In this document: positions 60,464 through 64,000 of the stretch, piece after piece
Layout: every line of letters begins with the position of its first letter
Position numbering within the stretch: the stretch's first letter is position 1
DNA from: Sisyra terminalis
Lineage: Eukaryota > Arthropoda > Insecta > Neuroptera > Sisyridae
DNA length: 64,000 nucleotides
NCBI GenBank assembly: GCA_958496175.1
Contig: OY292278.1
Span: 26,164,001-26,228,000 of the forward strand
Direction: 5' to 3'
Position numbers and translations under genes: made by a program
Notes under the pieces: generated by a model
What the model saw: only the letters and a program-made list of their open reading frames with translations
The model's database searches: none
What the model was told of the DNA's origin: nothing

Positions 60464-62419
60464 TGACGTCATAAAGTTGCAACCAATCACGAAGCGTTTC
60501 TAAACATGAGATTAAATCTCTAAAAATTGATATCTTATTTACGATATGTTTACAAAAAATAATATATTCTATAATAAAATCTGAAAATAATATGCTTTTA
60601 CATATTTTAAATAAAATCAAAATACCAATGAAAAGTGAATAGGTGAAGAAAATTTTGGTTTTGTTAATTTGAAGTTACCTTCAAAATTTTTGTTTTTAAA
60701 TTGATTAATTATAATAATTCATTTACATTACACTAAACCTAATTATATATTTTTTAAACATTGTTTTCCTTTTAAAAATTTAACGAGCCAAAACGTATTT
60801 TCATCAAAAAAAAATAAAAATAAAAAATAAACAAATGATTGATGAAAAATTTCTGTCCTTTATTAAATAAAAAAAAACAGTTTATTTTGTATCGATATCC
60901 TTCAAATATATTTAAATTTTTATAATTTGATACTTTATAAAGATTAAAAATTAAATAGAAATTTAATTATGAATAGTTAACAAGAGCGCAGAAACGACAA
61001 CAATTTTAAGGGTTCCCACAACATTAATAAAGGACACAAATAATAAATGTACTCACATACAAAGTTACACGAACATAAGATCGTAACGAATTTAATTAAA
61101 TTTCTAACAAGGTGCGTTTTATGGTTCACTTTATCATTTTCATTGGGCTTTTCCAAAATTGCAATAATACTCAAATTAGTGTGGCAAAATTCAAATTTGC
61201 TCACTGAAAACTTTACAACGTTACCAATGAAAATTTCCAGAAAATTTGGAATCTTTCAACCTTGCCTTTTAAAGTAAAATAAGTTATTTCTTGTAAAATA
61301 ATTATTTCGTTTCAAGAGAATAATTTCGTAAGAGAATTATTTGAAATGAAGCCAAAATATTTTTATCTGACATTCAACTCAATAGATGATAAAATTCAGA
61401 TCTTAGCTTTTATTTTTTTAAATAAGAAGACAATTAAGGTTATTTAGATCGGTTTTCCGATCTTAAAAAAACCGATCTTAAATAACCTGAATTGTCTTCT
61501 TATTTAAAAAAAATTAACTCAATATTTGTATTATGAATTTTTGTTAATGACGTCAATGATTGGTTTTTTTTATTGAATTTCCTTTTCCTTAAATCCGTGT
61601 TTTTTCTATCGATATACAAATTTTATAAAAATAGTGCTTTTCTATTGAAAAATGAAATAATAAATTTCCTCTTCAGTAAAAAACTTGAAATTTAAACTTT
61701 GAGCTTGAAGAAAAAAATACGAAAAGGAAACGTACACAAAGCTTTCAAACACAAACAAATTTATTTATGTAACAATATTGAAAGCTTGTTGGAAATATCA
61801 AAGTTACAAACTTTTCTATTGAAACTTTCTTTTTCTTTTTTATTTCAAAAATGGATTAAATTTCAGTTAAAATAATGCAGTTATTCTACAGAATTATTAG
61901 GAAAACAAAAAAAAATAGCTCTAAACAGGCTAAAGTTAGAGAATATTAAAAATATCTAGATTCTTATATACTAGTAGTATCTTAGTATCTTATATACTTA
62001 TATACTACTTATATACTAGATACTTTTCGAGCCTCATTATAAAATACAGATTACAGTGTACTTTGAGAGATGTAAGGAAATTAATGTTGCATGCCATCGG
62101 AATAATTCCAGACATAGACATAGACAATTTGCCACCATTTCGTGTGTTTCAAATTTTAGTTCAACTTTAGTAGCTTTTTTCCAAAGCTCATCGACAATCA
62201 TCTGCTTTAGTTTCCGGTTTTGTCAATTATTTTGTACAACTAGGATAACTGAAAATAAGAATTTATAAAATTTATGATTTTTTACATAATACGAAATGAA
62301 CTGAATTTATGGTGTAATGCTAAATGACGTCATAAGTCAACATCACATTGGACTATCAATGCTTGGCCTATTTATCAGTAGAGAAAAGGAACAGCACCAC
62401 AGTATACCTACTGACGTCA
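60464..62419. promoter_or_regulatory. Four CRE octamers within 2 kb
   Basis: TGACGTCA occurs at 60464-60471, 61548-61555, 62325-62332 and 62412-62419. CREB/ATF factors bind this octamer in animals. No promoter or ORF is recognised nearby, and the sites may lie in old repeats, since two others in the window do. Confidence 0.3.
61381..61507. repeat. Palindrome related to the 1441 foldback
   Basis: AATAGATGATAAAA and CAGATCTTAGC, then AAATAAGAAGACAATTAAGG, match 1401-1460. The right arm returns as CCTGAATTGTCTTCTTATTT. The palindrome spans 61414-61507 with arms of about 40 bases and no ribozyme core between them. It looks like an inner deletion of the same element. Confidence 0.65.
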
Positions 62420-63961
62420 TACTTAACAGATTTGACCAGTTTTGGCAATATATTTCGGAAGACATCCAAAATGCATGTGGTACATTTCCTTTTATTTAGA
62501 AGCTCGTAATAAAAGCTCCATTACATACATAGTCTTTTGTTAACATATTAATCAAATTTTAAAAAAATCAAAGTTTTTATCTAGATATTTTAATGAAATG
62601 TAGTTTTTCGGGTTTAGTAGGTTATTGGTTTTTGAATTGATGAAATAAACTATTTTTGATATTGAAGGAATTGAAAAGTTTGCAAAAAAGGACCCACGAC
62701 TTATAAAATTTAGGATTATTTTCTGCTTGAAATAAATTGAAGTGAATATTGACAGTTTTCTGCGGTATCAGTGAATAAATCTCAATTTAAATTTAATCAA
62801 AAATAGATAAAAAAAATTTTAATTTTCACCAAAGAAATATTCCTTTTTAACGCGAATATAAGAATAAACACAATATTTTGTTAGTCATTGCTTTATTAAA
62901 AGTAGATTTTTTTATAACTTTTTTAATACTTTTTGTATTTCATTACGAAAATAATATCTACAAAACAAGACAAATAAGGTGGTAGAAGGGTTGCAAAGGT
63001 GGGGGTAATAAAGTTAAATGATAAAAGTAGTAATTAAATCTTGTATTTATTTTATTTAAATTATCTTCAAAGAAGACAAAGATTGAAACATATTTATGAT
63101 AAATTTATGACCCCTGAAAATGCTACAGGAATGTCAATGTGCCCAGGACTGGGTTACGAAGCTGAATAACGAAATTTGATGGATATCATAAGATCGGATA
63201 CATGATTTGCATGTGAATGCCAAAAAATAATTCATCCTATCTTTAATTACTCAATCATCAGATATATAAATCAAAATGTTACAATGATGTTTTCCTCAAA
63301 TACTGCCTAAATAATTTGAAAAATACATCAATGAAACGTTGCAAAATTAGAAAAACTTAACATAAAATTATTTTTTTATTCAAATTTCTGGGAAACATCC
63401 AACCAAACTGGGCTCATTTACATCAATTTTTTATTTATTTTTCTAATAACTGTTAAATGTAAAATATAAATTTTAAACTTGGAACTTTGAAAAAATGAAT
63501 TGGTTTTGTTCTTTACGGTGTTATTTCATATGTGACAAGTGGAATAGTATACGACCGTAATGTAAGCCAAAAATGGAAGACTCAATAAAGAAAAACATGT
63601 ATAAGTTGATATTATAAACATTTTATGTCTATATGATACAATTTGAACATTTGCATTTTTATTCTTGCGGAAGTTTTGAATAATAATAGCTCTTTTCGTT
63701 ATAGCATCTCTTTGAGATAAATGCTGAAAAAATGTCCAGAATTACTTCTATTACCATAAATATAATGAAAATTTTGTTCCAGACCAAAGGCATATGAATC
63801 AAAGAAGAGAGGCTTAAATAGAAGTTCAAATCTGTATGAAAATTTGGGTCGTTTGGGAAAACACATACTCGGAGCTTCTATTTTCCAGCTATTAGATGGC
63901 GCTGGGCAAAATTAGACTTGGCTACGCTTTAATTGGCAAAGCGCATGCGTAAGTAAAGAAG

Positions 63962-64000
63962 AAATTTCAAATTTGAAATCAATTTCAAATTTGAAATCAA
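63962..64000 (+). repeat. 18-bp palindromic tandem repeat at the window edge
   Basis: The unit AATTTCAAATTTGAAATC occurs twice in tandem and each unit is nearly self-complementary. The array may continue beyond the window. Confidence 0.5.

Noticed and set aside
63325..63345. GAAACGTTGC near 63333 as another hammerhead-like motif
   Set aside because: No helix II hairpin and no CUGANGA box upstream.
1..64000. Bacterial-type operon, CRISPR array or phage system
   Set aside because: No Shine-Dalgarno-led gene series, no regularly spaced repeats, and coding density is far too low; introns and eukaryotic retroelements explain the window.

Overview
This window looks like the inside of one very large intronic region of an animal gene, very probably from an insect. 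The DNA is strongly AT-rich, full of short stop-interrupted ORFs, and crowded with decayed transposable elements of types common in insects: jockey-like LINEs, Tc1/mariner copies, MITEs, a tRNA-derived SINE and a solo LTR. A beetle or related insect is my guess from the repeat mix; the sequence alone does not prove the order. There is no bacterial gene organisation, no rRNA or tRNA gene and no CRISPR array.

Only one host coding exon is convincing: 35084-35232 on the minus strand. It has a polypyrimidine tract and CAG acceptor, a GTAAGT donor, much higher GC than its surroundings and 49 uninterrupted codons. Its acidic Ser/Asp linker, followed by the first residues of a PH domain (AVRKAG), resembles what I recall of the Rac exchange factor Still life/TIAM. 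No partner exon is recognisable in the 35 kb downstream or the 28.7 kb upstream (gene orientation), so both flanking introns run out of the window.

Layout, left to right. 1-870: a dispersed repeat interrupted by an 8-bp-TSD MITE. 1441-1801: a foldback carrying three hammerhead-like ribozyme motifs. 2974-3258: an old tandem duplication. 4270-4440: an island with a perfect RFX X-box. 5208-5604: a second foldback. 8860-10645: a Tc1/mariner transposase pseudogene split by a TTAA-flanked MITE. 13000-15450: a GC-rich island, then two LINE remnants on opposite strands. 17251-19436: a hammerhead-like motif, a hAT-like MITE, a LINE 3' end and a SINE. 21597-21990: a jockey 3' end. 26071-26310: the best preserved MITE. 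31740-34260: a second hammerhead-like family, a SINE and a solo LTR nested in a MITE. 35858-36770: two more copies of the first repeat. 38755-39123: a foldback MITE. 41950-43045: a MITE within a second transposase pseudogene, then a SINE. 45400-52060: further repeat, SINE and ribozyme-like copies. 56362-60034: a SINE, a LINE fragment and a repeat copy. 61414-61507: a palindrome related to the 1441 foldback.

The feature I find most worth following is the set of hammerhead-like motifs. At least two families occur here, with a CUGANGA/GAAA core, a helix II hairpin, a very short self-complementary helix III and, in the best copies, a matching helix I. This is the architecture described for minimal dimeric hammerheads in Penelope-like elements, and one group sits in an inverted-repeat arrangement. 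Other structural results are two clear nested insertions, a heat-shock-element-like duplication in the LTR promoter, and a strong excess of the CRE octamer.
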